Assembly: GCA_017436185.1 (NCBI GenBank)
Contig: JAFSDP010000007.1
Span: 62,001-126,000, forward strand
Direction: 5' to 3'
Source of the DNA: Alistipes sp.
Lineage (GTDB): Bacteria; Bacteroidota; Bacteroidia; Bacteroidales; Rikenellaceae
Length of the DNA stretch: 64,000 nt
A model generated the notes under the pieces. That model made no database searches. It was not told the DNA's origin and saw nothing but the letters and a program-made list of their open reading frames with translations. Position numbers and translations under genes: made by a program. Each line of letters begins with the position of its first letter. Positions within the stretch are counted from its first letter, which is position 1. This document shows, piece after piece, positions 52,265 through 60,504 of this stretch.

Positions 52265-53185
52265 ATGAAACCACTGCAAAAAGCACTCTTAAAACGAAAT
52301 ATTGCAGAAGCATTAAAGCTACGCGGTTTTTCGTGGGATGAGATATATTATTATCTAAAAGACTACAAATCGGATATAATATACCATAATGGATATGGCG
52401 ACATTGGCAGCTACGTAGTAGACGTGCTTACTACTATGGATGAAGGTCAAGTGTCTGCTATCAGCAAAGAATTGAGCGGAGAAATTGTTCCCACAGATTA
52501 TTTTGATAAAATTGCAGATAGCGCAGAGTGTTGGCGTAGTGGATATTTCAGAGTATTCATTAGTCACTTAACGGAGAATAAAGAATCTGCTGCATATTTG
52601 AAAAAGCATCTTGCTCGATATGGAATTGATTGTTTTGTTGCTCACGAGGACATTGAGCCATCGAAACTATGGCAAACTGAAATCGAAAAAGCACTGGCTT
52701 CAATGGATCTACTATGTGCAATACTAACCCCCAAGTTTTATCAAAGCAAATGGTGTGACCAAGAGGTGGGGATAGCTTTAGGTCGAGCCATACCGACATT
52801 GTCAATTAAAAGGGGTGCAGACCCTCACGGGTTTATTGGGAAATATCAGGCCATAAAAGCCAAAAAGACAGCTGATGCTGTTGCTAAAGATGTATTTGAA
52901 ACCATTTGTAAGATGGAGAACGCGAATCAGAAGTATTTCTCAATATTAGGGAAACTATTCCTAAATTCTCGAAATGAAAATGAAGCTCTTGAATGGTTGG
53001 CATTAATCAATAAAATATCTAATTTTAGTGTAGATACAATAGATAAGATTGCTTCTTCATTTGGTATTAATTCAACACTTAATACAAAATCTATTATAAC
53101 TGAGTACAATAAGCTCGCCAAGAAATTTGGGGGGACAGAACTAGTTTATTCGGACACCATCGGAGTGGATGATTTACCATTCTAA
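52265..53185 (+). CDS. TIR-domain protein embedded between hsdS and hsdR
   Basis: The 306 residues have an N-terminal helical domain (1-90), a TIR domain (about 95-205) and a C-terminal helical domain. TIR features are FRVFISHLTENK, GIDCFVAHEDI, WQTEIEKALASMDLLCAILT and SKWCDQEVGIALGR, with Glu167 at the position of the NADase catalytic glutamate. It starts 3 bases after hsdS and ends 11 bases before hsdR, so it is expressed with them. In other systems TIR proteins kill or arrest infected cells by destroying NAD+ or make signalling nucleotides. Here it may act as a second line if restriction fails; this is inference. Confidence 0.9.
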   Translation: MKPLQKALLKRNIAEALKLRGFSWDEIYYYLKDYKSDIIYHNGYGDIGSYVVDVLTTMDEGQVSAISKELSGEIVPTDYFDKIADSAECWRSGYFRVFISHLTENKESAAYLKKHLARYGIDCFVAHEDIEPSKLWQTEIEKALASMDLLCAILTPKFYQSKWCDQEVGIALGRAIPTLSIKRGADPHGFIGKYQAIKAKKTADAVAKDVFETICKMENANQKYFSILGKLFLNSRNENEALEWLALINKISNFSVDTIDKIASSFGINSTLNTKSIITEYNKLAKKFGGTELVYSDTIGVDDLPF

Positions 53186-53196
53186 ATAATAAATAT

Positions 53197-56100
53197 ATGG
53201 ACACAACTATCGGGGCAAAGGAGCGTGTTACGCAAAATAGATTGATAGGTCTTTTTAGGCGTGTATTGAAGTACGCCTATCTCGGCAATTGGGAGAAGCG
53301 AGAGGGCAATAGCAATGTCGAGGAGGAGTATCTCACGGCATACCTCGTTCGTCGTGGCTACACCGACAAGGAGATATGCAGTGCCATCGCCAAACTCAAG
53401 CAGGCGGCAGGCTCGCTTGGAGGCGGACTTTACAACGCCAACAAGGAGGTCTATACCTTATTGCGCTACGGCGTGAATGTGCAGGCGGAGGTGACCGAAA
53501 AGAAGAAGATGGTGCACCTTATCGACTGGGCAAACCCGATGGAGAATGATTTTCAGATTGCCGAGGAGGTAACCCTGCACGGCACAAGCGACCGCCGCCC
53601 CGATCTGGTCGTTTATGTCAATGGTATTGCCCTTGCAGTAATAGAGTTGAAGCGCAGCACTGTGTCCGCACACGAGGGTATTCGTCAGAATATCCGTAAC
53701 CAGCAAGATGGTTATATCCCCCGATTTTTCACGACCATACAACTCCTATTTGCGGGTAACGACACCGAGGGTTTGCACTATGGAGTAATAAAAACGCCCG
53801 AGAAGTTTTGGCTTCGTTGGAAGGAGCCGTGCGGTGAGCCTTGCGCGAAGCCTCATTTTACCGCCGAGGAGTATCAAAATGAGTTGGACCGCAGCGTATT
53901 GCAGTTCTTTGAGCCGGCGAGGTTGTTGGAGTATATTCACGACTTTATCATCTTTGACGGTGGTGTCAAGAAGGCAGCACGACCTAACCAATATTTTGCC
54001 ATCAAGGCGGCGCAGCCACGAGTTCGCAACAAGCAAAACGGCATTATTTGGCACTCGCAAGGTTCGGGCAAGTCGCTAACGATGGTATGGTTGGCGCAGT
54101 GGATACGCGAGAATGTGGAGGATGCTCGTGTGGTAATCATCACTGACCGTGACGAGTTGGATAAGCAGATAGAGAACGGTTTTAAGGATGCGGGCGAGCA
54201 GATTAAGCGAGCAACGAGTGGCGACAAGTTAATAGGTATGCTCAACGCTGCCGAGCCGTGGCTGATATGTTCGTTGATACACAAATTTGGCAACAAGAAC
54301 GATAGCGACACCATCTCGGTAGGAGGCAAAAAGGCGACCAAATCGCTCGACCTCTACCTCGACGAGTTGGCAAAGTCGTTGCCTGCCGACTTCCGAGCAA
54401 AGGGTAACATCTATGTCTTTATTGATGAGTGTCACCGTACACAGGGAGGTATGCTCCACGAGGCAATGAAGCACATAATGGGCGATGATGTAATGCTAAT
54501 AGGTTTCACAGGTACACCATTGCTTCATACAGACAAAAAGAAATCCATTGAGACATTTGGCTCGTATATCCACAGTTACAAGTTCAATGAGGCAGTTGAG
54601 GACGGCGTTATCCTCGACCTGCGCTACGAGGCTCGCAATGTGGAGCAGTATCTCGGCAAGCGAGAAAAGATAGACGAGTGGTTTGATGCCAAGACAAAAG
54701 GTTTGAGTTCGGTTGCTCGAGCTGCGCTCAAAGAGCGTTGGGCAAAAATGGAGAAACTGTTTAGTAGCAAGGAGCGCATAGATCGTATTGTGGCAGATAT
54801 TTGCCAAGATATGAGCACGAAGCGTGCTTTGTCGGGTGGCTATGGAAATGCGATGCTTGTAGCCGACAGCATTTATCAGGCGTGTCGCTATTGGGAGGTG
54901 TTCCAATCAACAGAACTCAAAGGACATTGTGCCGTGGTTACAAGTTATAATGCAAGTACCGCATCGGTGAAAGATGAATATCAAGGCGATGGCGAGACCG
55001 AGGATCTGACAAAGTACGAAATCTACCAAAAGATGATAGGCGAACTGACCGCCGAGCAGTTTGAAGCGTGGGCAAAGCAAGAGTTTATCGACCATCCGGG
55101 AGATATGAAGCTCCTGATTGTAGTGGATAAGTTGTTGACCGGCTTTGATGCACCATCTGCCACCTATCTATATATCGACAAGAAGATGCGAGACCACAAC
55201 CTCTTCCAAGCCATCTGCCGAGTAAATCGTGTGGATAGCGAGGAGAAGGACTATGGCTATATTGTCGATTATCAAGACCTATTCGGGGCAGTCAAAAGTG
55301 CTATTGAGGACTATACCAATGGTGCATTTGACAGATATGATGCAGATGACATCAAGGGCTTGCTCACCAATCGTCTTGCTGAGGCTCGCAAAGCGCTGGA
55401 AGAGGCATTGCAGGCAGTACACACGATGTGTGAGGTGATACATCCTCAGACAAGAGAGGGTTATTTTGCATATTTTGTATATGCAGAAACAACTCCAGTC
55501 GACGAGCAGCAAAAGGAGTGCGAGGCAAATGCTAACAAGAGAGAGACATTCTACAAACTTGTTTCTCGTTTAGTGCGCCGATACATCGACCTGGCCAACG
55601 AAATGGAAGCTGCTGGCTTCACTGCAGAAGAGGCGGCAGATATTAAGAAACAGGTGGATTATTACAACGACATAAAGGATGAAATTAAGTTAAAGAGTGG
55701 CGATGCGCTTGACTTGAAGTATTACGACCCAGCAATGCGTCAGCTAATCGACAACTATGTACGTGCTGAGGATAGTGAGAAGTTGGTCGATTTGGCAGAT
55801 ATCTCATTCCTTGACTTGATTGACACAGATGGAGACAAGGCAATCGATTCGCTACCAAAGAAGATTAAGCAAAATGAGCGCTCTGTGGCAGAGGTATTGG
55901 CTGCCAATATGCGTAAGATGATTATCAGCGAACGCCCCAATAACCCAGCCTACTTTGATAAAATGTCGGAGTTGCTCAATCAACTGCTTCAAGAGCAGAA
56001 AGATGGAAAACTGCAATATAAAGAATTGATTAGCAGGCTCATTGACAAACTCAAAGAGGCTCGCTCGACAGTAAAGGCCAAATACCCTGCATCAATTGAC

Positions 56101-56331
56101 ACAAAAGGCAAGCAGTCGTTATATGATAATCTCGGTAACGATGAGGCTTTGACGCTTCGTGTTCACGATACAATCAAGGCAAATGCCAGAGATGGCTTCC
56201 GTGATATGGATGGTAGCGGTATGAAAAAGATGAGAGCACTGCGTAGAGCCGTTGAGGGTGTATTGCAAGGCTTTGAGGCAGATAAGATAGATGATATTAT
56301 GCAAATTATAGTTGCACAGAAGGAGTACTAA
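53197..56331 (+). CDS. hsdR: Type I restriction-modification system, endonuclease/translocase subunit (HsdR)
   Basis: The motor and nuclease of the complex, 1044 residues. The nuclease domain has the PD-(D/E)xK pattern: Asp136 in RRPDLVVYV, Glu150 and Lys152 in AVIELKRS. The superfamily 2 helicase part has Walker A GSGKS (289-293), DECHRTQGG (Asp410-His413), the GFTGTPLL motif and QAICRVNRV near 670. A long helical C-terminus binds the methylase core. It follows the TIR gene by 11 bases, and the next gene overlaps its stop by one base. Confidence 0.96.
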   Translation: MDTTIGAKERVTQNRLIGLFRRVLKYAYLGNWEKREGNSNVEEEYLTAYLVRRGYTDKEICSAIAKLKQAAGSLGGGLYNANKEVYTLLRYGVNVQAEVTEKKKMVHLIDWANPMENDFQIAEEVTLHGTSDRRPDLVVYVNGIALAVIELKRSTVSAHEGIRQNIRNQQDGYIPRFFTTIQLLFAGNDTEGLHYGVIKTPEKFWLRWKEPCGEPCAKPHFTAEEYQNELDRSVLQFFEPARLLEYIHDFIIFDGGVKKAARPNQYFAIKAAQPRVRNKQNGIIWHSQGSGKSLTMVWLAQWIRENVEDARVVIITDRDELDKQIENGFKDAGEQIKRATSGDKLIGMLNAAEPWLICSLIHKFGNKNDSDTISVGGKKATKSLDLYLDELAKSLPADFRAKGNIYVFIDECHRTQGGMLHEAMKHIMGDDVMLIGFTGTPLLHTDKKKSIETFGSYIHSYKFNEAVEDGVILDLRYEARNVEQYLGKREKIDEWFDAKTKGLSSVARAALKERWAKMEKLFSSKERIDRIVADICQDMSTKRALSGGYGNAMLVADSIYQACRYWEVFQSTELKGHCAVVTSYNASTASVKDEYQGDGETEDLTKYEIYQKMIGELTAEQFEAWAKQEFIDHPGDMKLLIVVDKLLTGFDAPSATYLYIDKKMRDHNLFQAICRVNRVDSEEKDYGYIVDYQDLFGAVKSAIEDYTNGAFDRYDADDIKGLLTNRLAEARKALEEALQAVHTMCEVIHPQTREGYFAYFVYAETTPVDEQQKECEANANKRETFYKLVSRLVRRYIDLANEMEAAGFTAEEAADIKKQVDYYNDIKDEIKLKSGDALDLKYYDPAMRQLIDNYVRAEDSEKLVDLADISFLDLIDTDGDKAIDSLPKKIKQNERSVAEVLAANMRKMIISERPNNPAYFDKMSELLNQLLQEQKDGKLQYKELISRLIDKLKEARSTVKAKYPASIDTKGKQSLYDNLGNDEALTLRVHDTIKANARDGFRDMDGSGMKKMRALRRAVEGVLQGFEADKIDDIMQIIVAQKEY

Positions 56332-57026
56332 TGAAGATTATTAGCGTATCTGATATATCTGCCGAGGTCGAGTGGAAGGAGATAAAGAATGTGCATCTCA
56401 CAATCTACCCGCCCAATGCTCGTATTCATGTATCAGCCCCTTTGTCAATGACAGAGGAGGCTGTTAGACTCTTTTTGATTACGAAACTACCGTGGATCAA
56501 ACAGCGTGTGTCGCAGATCCTTGATCAGAACCGACAAACACCTCGTGAATATGTCTCGGGTGAGAATCACTACTTCAAGGGACATCGTTATCGTTTGAAG
56601 GTTATTCAGCATAATGGACCTGCGAAGGTGGAATTAATGGGTAATGAGTTTATTGTACTGTATGTTCGCAATGGTGCTACAGAAGAGCGCAAGGCAGAGA
56701 TACTTCGCGAATGGTATCGTGCAGAGTTTAAGACATTACTCCCTCCAATGATTGCTAAATGGGAGGAAATTTTGGATGTCAAAGCAAATAAATGGGAGGT
56801 CAAGCAGATGAAAACATTATGGGGGAGCTGCAACCACAGAACACGCAATATTATTTTCAATCTGGAATTGATAAAGAAGCCTCTACACTGCATCGAATAT
56901 ATTGTTGTACACGAACTACTACATATAAAGGTGCGCCTTCACAATGAAGAATATACAGCATTATTAAATCGATATTTCCCCAACTGGAGACAGTTAAAAG
57001 AAGAATTGAATGAGTTTGTAGTATAG
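56331..57026 (+). CDS. YgjP/SprT-type zinc metallopeptidase
   Basis: A 231-residue protein with the DUF45/YgjP layout: a beta-rich N-terminal part (VHLTIYPPNARIHVSAPL) followed by VKQMKTLWGSCNHRTRNI and the zinc motif HELLH (194-198) with a third ligand His204 in RLHNEEY. It is common at the end of type I operons. Substrate unknown; it might process a subunit or a phage protein, but that is a guess. The ATG overlaps the hsdR stop (TAATG), which implies coupled translation. A terminator follows after 30 bases. Confidence 0.9.
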   Translation: MKIISVSDISAEVEWKEIKNVHLTIYPPNARIHVSAPLSMTEEAVRLFLITKLPWIKQRVSQILDQNRQTPREYVSGENHYFKGHRYRLKVIQHNGPAKVELMGNEFIVLYVRNGATEERKAEILREWYRAEFKTLLPPMIAKWEEILDVKANKWEVKQMKTLWGSCNHRTRNIIFNLELIKKPLHCIEYIVVHELLHIKVRLHNEEYTALLNRYFPNWRQLKEELNEFVV

Positions 57027-57056
57027 GTTTTATTATTCAGAAAACTGCTAATTGAT

Positions 57057-57090
57057 AATACAAGGAGCCGAAAGGGTTCCTTGTATTTTA
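57057..57090 (+). terminator. Terminator of the restriction operon
   Basis: AATACAAGGA at 57057-57066 pairs with TCCTTGTATT at 57078-57087, with a GCCGAAAGGGT loop region and TTTA after it. Confidence 0.85.
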
Positions 57091-57237
57091 TGCATCTGTT
57101 GAGGTCACTCTGCCATTGAGGCTGAAGCCTCGTGCCGCTTAGTTTGGCGGATAGTTTGTCCGTCTCGTTGCTCACTGTTTGGGCAACAATGTGCGCGAAA
57201 ATTTGGGTGTTGGTGAGCTTGTAGCGAGAAAAAAGAA
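57091..57237. other. Non-coding stretch at right island edge
   Basis: No gene, promoter match or tRNA is visible here. A small hairpin GAGGCTGAAGCCTC (57118-57131) is the only structure. Open frames are short and without character. Confidence 0.5.
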
Positions 57238-57272
57238 AAACGACGGCCTGATGACCGTCGTTTCCTTTTTTT
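57238..57272. terminator. Bidirectional terminator
   Basis: AAACGACGG at 57238-57246 pairs with CCGTCGTTT at 57255-57263, followed by a long T-tract; an A-rich run on the other side would serve the minus strand. It directly follows the tRNA-Gly 3' fragment on the minus strand, as it would follow a tRNA gene. Confidence 0.82.
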
Positions 57273-57274
57273 TG

Positions 57275-57293
57275 AGCGGAAAACGAGACTCGA
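57275..57293 (-). pseudogene. 3' fragment of tRNA-Gly
   Basis: These 19 bases are identical to the acceptor and T-arm end of the intact tRNA-Gly (57431-57449) in the same orientation; the identity includes the four bases before it (TTTG). The homology then stops inside the T-loop. Confidence 0.8.
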
Positions 57294-57383
57294 GCCCACG
57301 TGCGTGGGCAATGCTCGCGAATTGTTATTTACACCCCCCAGCCCCTGAAAGGGGAACTTTGGGGTCGCGACGGGCGAGTCTCG
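57281..57383. repeat. Island-flanking repeat, right copy (tRNA-Gly-related element)
   Basis: Direct counterpart of 43409-43509. The left end is the tRNA-Gly 3' sequence in minus orientation; the right end (GGGGTCGCGACGGGCGAGTCTCG) resembles the tRNA-Gly variable loop and T-arm in plus orientation. The ends therefore form an imperfect inverted repeat (CGAGACTCGAGCCC against GGGCGAGTCTCG). Inside are GCCCACGTGCGTGGGC and CCCCTGAAAGGGG hairpins. Confidence 0.8.
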
Positions 57384-57386
57384 ACG

Positions 57387-57428
57387 TCAAACGAAAAAAG
57401 CAGCCCGTTTGGACTGCTTTTCTTCGTT
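57387..57428 (-). terminator. Terminator of tRNA-Gly
   Basis: Read on the minus strand, AAAGCAGTCC and GGGCTGCTTT enclose AAAC, with outer CAAACGAAG/TTCGTTTG pairing and a T-run. It lies directly after the tRNA. Confidence 0.85.
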
Positions 57429-57430
57429 TG

Positions 57431-57503
57431 AGCGGAAAACGAGACTCGAACTCGCGACCCCAACCTTGGCAAGGTTGTGCTCTACCAACTGAGCTATTTC
57501 CGC
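57431..57503 (-). tRNA. tRNA-Gly (GCC)
   Basis: 73 nt. GCGGAAA pairs with TTTCCGC, the anticodon stem CAACC/GGTTG encloses TTGCCAA with anticodon GCC, and the T-loop is TTCGAGT. It is the only complete copy among several fragments in 57275-57602. Confidence 0.95.
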
Positions 57504-57566
57504 AAAATATATTTCCCCGACTTTGCAATTGCTCCTTGCCAAGGTTGGGGATGTTTACCCTTTTGG

Positions 57567-57602
57567 GGCAAGGTTGTGCTCTATCAACTGAGCTATTTCC
57601 GC
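57567..57602 (-). pseudogene. 5' half of tRNA-Gly ending at the anticodon
   Basis: Bases 1-36 of tRNA-Gly are present with a single change (TTGGTAG to TTGATAG), and the homology stops exactly after the anticodon GCC. The next bases, GGGTAAAC on the minus strand, are unrelated. A short piece at 57534-57551 carries the anticodon-arm sequence in the opposite orientation. This half lies between the promoter and the intact tRNA-Gly, so it would be part of the precursor transcript. Confidence 0.82.
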
Positions 57603-57613
57603 AATTGCGAGTG

Positions 57614-57644
57614 CAAATATAGGGCAAAAATTGTTACCTGCAAA
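57614..57644 (-). promoter_or_regulatory. Promoter of the tRNA-Gly transcript
   Basis: On the minus strand TTTG (57641-57644), a 19-base spacer and TATATTTG (57614-57621). The first tRNA-like sequence downstream is the 5' half-copy, not the intact gene. Confidence 0.78.
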
Positions 57645-57674
57645 ATTTTTGGCGAAAAAATGCTTTCTTTTTTG

Positions 57675-57682
57675 TACTTTTG
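57675..57682 (+). promoter_or_regulatory. -7 element for the nhaC operon
   Basis: TACTTTTG matches TAnnTTTG, 23 bases upstream of the nhaC ATG; a TTTG at 57648-57651 lies 23 bases before it, slightly more than the usual spacing. It is back-to-back with the tRNA-Gly promoter. Confidence 0.55.
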
Positions 57683-57705
57683 TCCCGCAACAAACATCTT
57701 AAAAA

Positions 57706-59142
57706 ATGGAAAACAACCGCCCGACTCCCCCTGTATGGGTCTCGACAATACCACTTATCGTCCTGACACTCTTGTTCTATCTGGTCATCCGCTGCTTCGG
57801 TGGCGATGCCATCTACGGAGGTAGTCAGATTGCCCTGCTCTCGGCCTCATCGGTGGCTGCGATGTTGGCAATCATCTGCTACAAGGTGACCTGGAAGGAG
57901 TTGGAAGAGTCGATCGTGGAGCACATCCGCTCCTCCACCTCGGCCATTCTGATCCTGTTGCTCATCGGTGCCATCTCGGGAACGTGGATGGTATCAGGCG
58001 TCGTGCCGACACTTATTTATTATGGGTTGCAGATCCTTCACCCGAGCTACTTTCTGGTCGCCTCGGCCCTGATTTGCGCCATCGTATCGCTGATGACGGG
58101 TAGTTCGTGGACCACCATTGCCACCATAGGTGTGGCATTGATGGGCGTTGGAGAGGCGATGGGGCTGCCCGAGGGGTGGATTGCTGGTGCCATCATTTCG
58201 GGAGCCTACTTCGGCGATAAAATCTCGCTCCTATCCGACACCACCGTCTTGGCCTCCTCGACGGTCGGGGTACCCATCTTCACCCACATTCGCTATATGC
58301 TCTTCACGACTGTTCCCTCGATGGTGGTGGCACTCATCGTCTTCGGTGCAGCGGGTCTGACGCTCGACCACGCCTCGATGGCCCACGCCGACCTCTATGC
58401 CGAGACCCTCAAAAGCACCTTCAACATCAGCCCCTGGCTGCTCATTGTACCCGTGCTGACAGGCATTCTGATTGCCCGCAAGCTGCCCGCCATCATCACC
58501 CTCTTTGCTGCGGTGGTCTTTGCCTGCGTGGCGATGGCCATTGCCCAGCCGACGCTCATCAACGAGGTGGCCGAGGTGACGCAAAGCAGCTTCCTGAGTT
58601 CGTTTAAGGGCATTTTGGTGACCTGCTACGGCTCAACGGCCATCGAGACGGGTAACGCCGCCCTGAACGAGTTGGTCTCGACCCGAGGAATGGGCGGGAT
58701 GCTCAACACCGTATGGCTCATCCTTTGTGCGATGACCTTTGGCGGTGTGATGACCGGCAGCGGTATGTTACGCTCGATGACCGAGGTCTTCCTGCGTTGG
58801 GTGCGTCGCACGGTGGCATCGGTCGCCTCGACCGTCGGAGCGGGCATCTTCTTCAACCTCTGCTCGGCCGACCAATACATCTCCATCATCCTCACGGGTC
58901 GTCTCTTCAAGGAGCTCTACGAGGAACGTGGTCTGGAGCCTCGTCTGCTGAGCCGCTCGGTGGAGGATTCGGCCACCGTTTGCTCGGTGTTAGTGCCCTG
59001 GAACTCGTGCGGTATGACCCAGGCAACGGTGCTCGGCGTAGCGACCTGGACCTACCTCCCCTACTGCATCTTTAACCTGGTCAGCCCCCTGATGTCGATT
59101 CTGGTGGCAGCCATCGGATGGAAAATCAAACGTAAGAAGTAA
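57706..59142 (+). CDS. nhaC: NhaC-family Na+/H+ antiporter
   Basis: Inner-membrane antiporter of 478 residues with about 11-12 hydrophobic helices. Family features are LLLIGAISGTWMVSGVVPTL near 82, LMTGSSWTTIATIGVALMG near 125, the charged ISGAYFGDKISLLSDTTVLA near 163, and SVEDSATVCSVLVPWNSCGM near 415. The exact exchange (Na+/H+, or an organic acid pair as in malate/lactate antiporters of the same family) cannot be read. The stop overlaps the next ATG by one base (TAATG). Confidence 0.92.
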   Translation: MENNRPTPPVWVSTIPLIVLTLLFYLVIRCFGGDAIYGGSQIALLSASSVAAMLAIICYKVTWKELEESIVEHIRSSTSAILILLLIGAISGTWMVSGVVPTLIYYGLQILHPSYFLVASALICAIVSLMTGSSWTTIATIGVALMGVGEAMGLPEGWIAGAIISGAYFGDKISLLSDTTVLASSTVGVPIFTHIRYMLFTTVPSMVVALIVFGAAGLTLDHASMAHADLYAETLKSTFNISPWLLIVPVLTGILIARKLPAIITLFAAVVFACVAMAIAQPTLINEVAEVTQSSFLSSFKGILVTCYGSTAIETGNAALNELVSTRGMGGMLNTVWLILCAMTFGGVMTGSGMLRSMTEVFLRWVRRTVASVASTVGAGIFFNLCSADQYISIILTGRLFKELYEERGLEPRLLSRSVEDSATVCSVLVPWNSCGMTQATVLGVATWTYLPYCIFNLVSPLMSILVAAIGWKIKRKK

Positions 59143-59798
59143 TGCGATACGACCTGATTATCTTCGATTTGGACGGCACGTTGCTCAACACCATCGGCGA
59201 TTTGGCCGAGGCGGCCAACGTGATGCTTAGAAAGCGCAACCTGCCCCAACACACCTACGAGGAGTACTGCACCTTTGTCGGCAACGGCATTATGCGGTTG
59301 GTGGAGCGGGCCCTGCCCGAGGAGCTACGCACAGCGGAGAGCGTTGCGGCAGCACGACAAGATTTCTTGAGCTACTACATCGACCACATTGATTGCAAAA
59401 CCAAACCCTACGAAGGTATCGTGCAACTGCTTGGCGATCTGCAGGCCGCAGGGGTGTCGCTGGCTGTGGCATCGAATAAGTTTCAGGCGGGCACCGGGGA
59501 GTTGATTCACCGTTTCTTCCCCGAGATTGGATGGGTGGCGATCTATGGCCAACGCCCCGATGTACCGCTCAAACCCGACCCTGCGGTCGTAGAGGAGATT
59601 CTGAGCGGCGTAAATATCCCCCGTGAGCGGGTCCTCTATGTGGGCGATTCGGGGGTCGATATCGAGACCGCCCACCGAGCCGGCATCAAGGCGGTTGGTG
59701 TGACGTGGGGCTTTCGCAGCCGCAGCGAACTGGAGGCTGCCGGAGCCGACCAAATTGTCGATCGTGCGGAGGAGATCTTGAGCCTCTGCCAAGTATAA
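59142..59798 (+). CDS. HAD-family phosphatase (phosphoglycolate phosphatase-like)
   Basis: A 218-residue cytoplasmic HAD hydrolase. Motif I is IIFDLDGTLLN with Asp9 and Asp11, motif II is AVASNK, the lysine of motif III lies in PLKPDPAVV, and motif IV is YVGDSGVDIE. A four-helix cap is inserted after motif I (about 15-85). Sequence and length are those of Gph-type phosphatases, but substrates in this group vary widely, so 2-phosphoglycolate is only the default guess. It is coupled to nhaC by a one-base overlap and followed by a terminator. Confidence 0.88.
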   Translation: MRYDLIIFDLDGTLLNTIGDLAEAANVMLRKRNLPQHTYEEYCTFVGNGIMRLVERALPEELRTAESVAAARQDFLSYYIDHIDCKTKPYEGIVQLLGDLQAAGVSLAVASNKFQAGTGELIHRFFPEIGWVAIYGQRPDVPLKPDPAVVEEILSGVNIPRERVLYVGDSGVDIETAHRAGIKAVGVTWGFRSRSELEAAGADQIVDRAEEILSLCQV

Positions 59799-59802
59799 CA
59801 AC

Positions 59803-59833
59803 AAGGGCTGTCGCAACCAACGACAGCCCTTAC
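59803..59833. terminator. Bidirectional terminator between HAD gene and ruvC
   Basis: AAGGGCTGTCG at 59803-59813 pairs perfectly with CGACAGCCCTT at 59821-59831 around CAACCAA. The downstream T-run is short. It lies between two convergent genes. Confidence 0.75.
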
Positions 59834-59842
59834 TCATTCTCC

Positions 59843-60457
59843 CTATTTAATCTCCCGTTCGGGGTGTTCGGAGAGGAACTTCTCCCAACTCTTCGAGCCG
59901 CCCTTCGAGGCGGCACGTTTGCCTCCTCCCAGCCCCTTTGTGCGCTCTTCGCCCAGAGCGGCATTGAGCGGCGAGGTGGAGCTATAGTAGTGGCACAACG
60001 CAACGGCCATTCCGTCGGTGGCATCCAATCGTTTGGGCGGCTCATCGACCTTGAGCGTGCGGCAGACAATCGAGGCCACCTGCTCCTTCGAGGCCGAGCC
60101 TCGGCCCGTGATGGACTGTTTGATACGCATCGGAGCATACTCAAAGACCTGGCGGTCACGACTCAATGCGGCCGCCATCGCCACCCCCTGGGCACGTCCC
60201 AACTTGAGCATCGACTGCACATTCTCGCCAAAGAAGGGGCTTTCGAGGGCCACCTCGCGGGGGTCATACTGCTCGATGAGCGACCCCACACGCTCGAAGA
60301 TATAGCGCAGCTTGGCATACGGATCGCTCAGTCGATGCAGGTCAATCTCACCCAGCACCACCGAGCGCACCGTGCGCCCCTCGACCTCAATGACGCCGTA
60401 ACCCATATAGTTCGTGCCTGGGTCGATGCCCATAATGCGATAGGTATCGAAATTCAA
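59843..60457 (-). CDS. ruvC: Holliday junction resolvase RuvC
   Basis: Resolves four-way junctions in recombination and repair. The catalytic acids, counted from the TTG at 60457, are Asp12 (MGIDPGTNYMGYG), Glu72 (ALESPFF), Asp145 and Asp148 (LDATDGMAVALCH). The ATG at 60433 (MGIDPG) would cut into the first beta-strand, and a stop codon lies just two codons before the TTG, so the TTG start (204 residues) is preferred. The last 45 residues (basic, GGGKRAASKGGSKSW) extend beyond the usual fold. No ruvA or ruvB is in the window. Confidence 0.93.
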   Translation of the reverse strand: MNFDTYRIMGIDPGTNYMGYGVIEVEGRTVRSVVLGEIDLHRLSDPYAKLRYIFERVGSLIEQYDPREVALESPFFGENVQSMLKLGRAQGVAMAAALSRDRQVFEYAPMRIKQSITGRGSASKEQVASIVCRTLKVDEPPKRLDATDGMAVALCHYYSSTSPLNAALGEERTKGLGGGKRAASKGGSKSWEKFLSEHPEREIK

Positions 60458-60504
60458 AATTTAGAATTTAGAATTACATTTGCGGGAAAGGCAAAAACCT
60501 AAGC

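Noticed and set aside
57105..57311. 68-codon open frame on the minus strand near tRNA-Gly, and short frames at 57179-57622 on the plus strand
   Set aside because: They run through tRNA fragments, terminators and the repeat element and show no protein character.
43350..57603. Prophage or integrative conjugative element
   Set aside because: No integrase, transposase, relaxase, Tra or phage structural gene is present. The BRO-N domain alone does not prove a phage.
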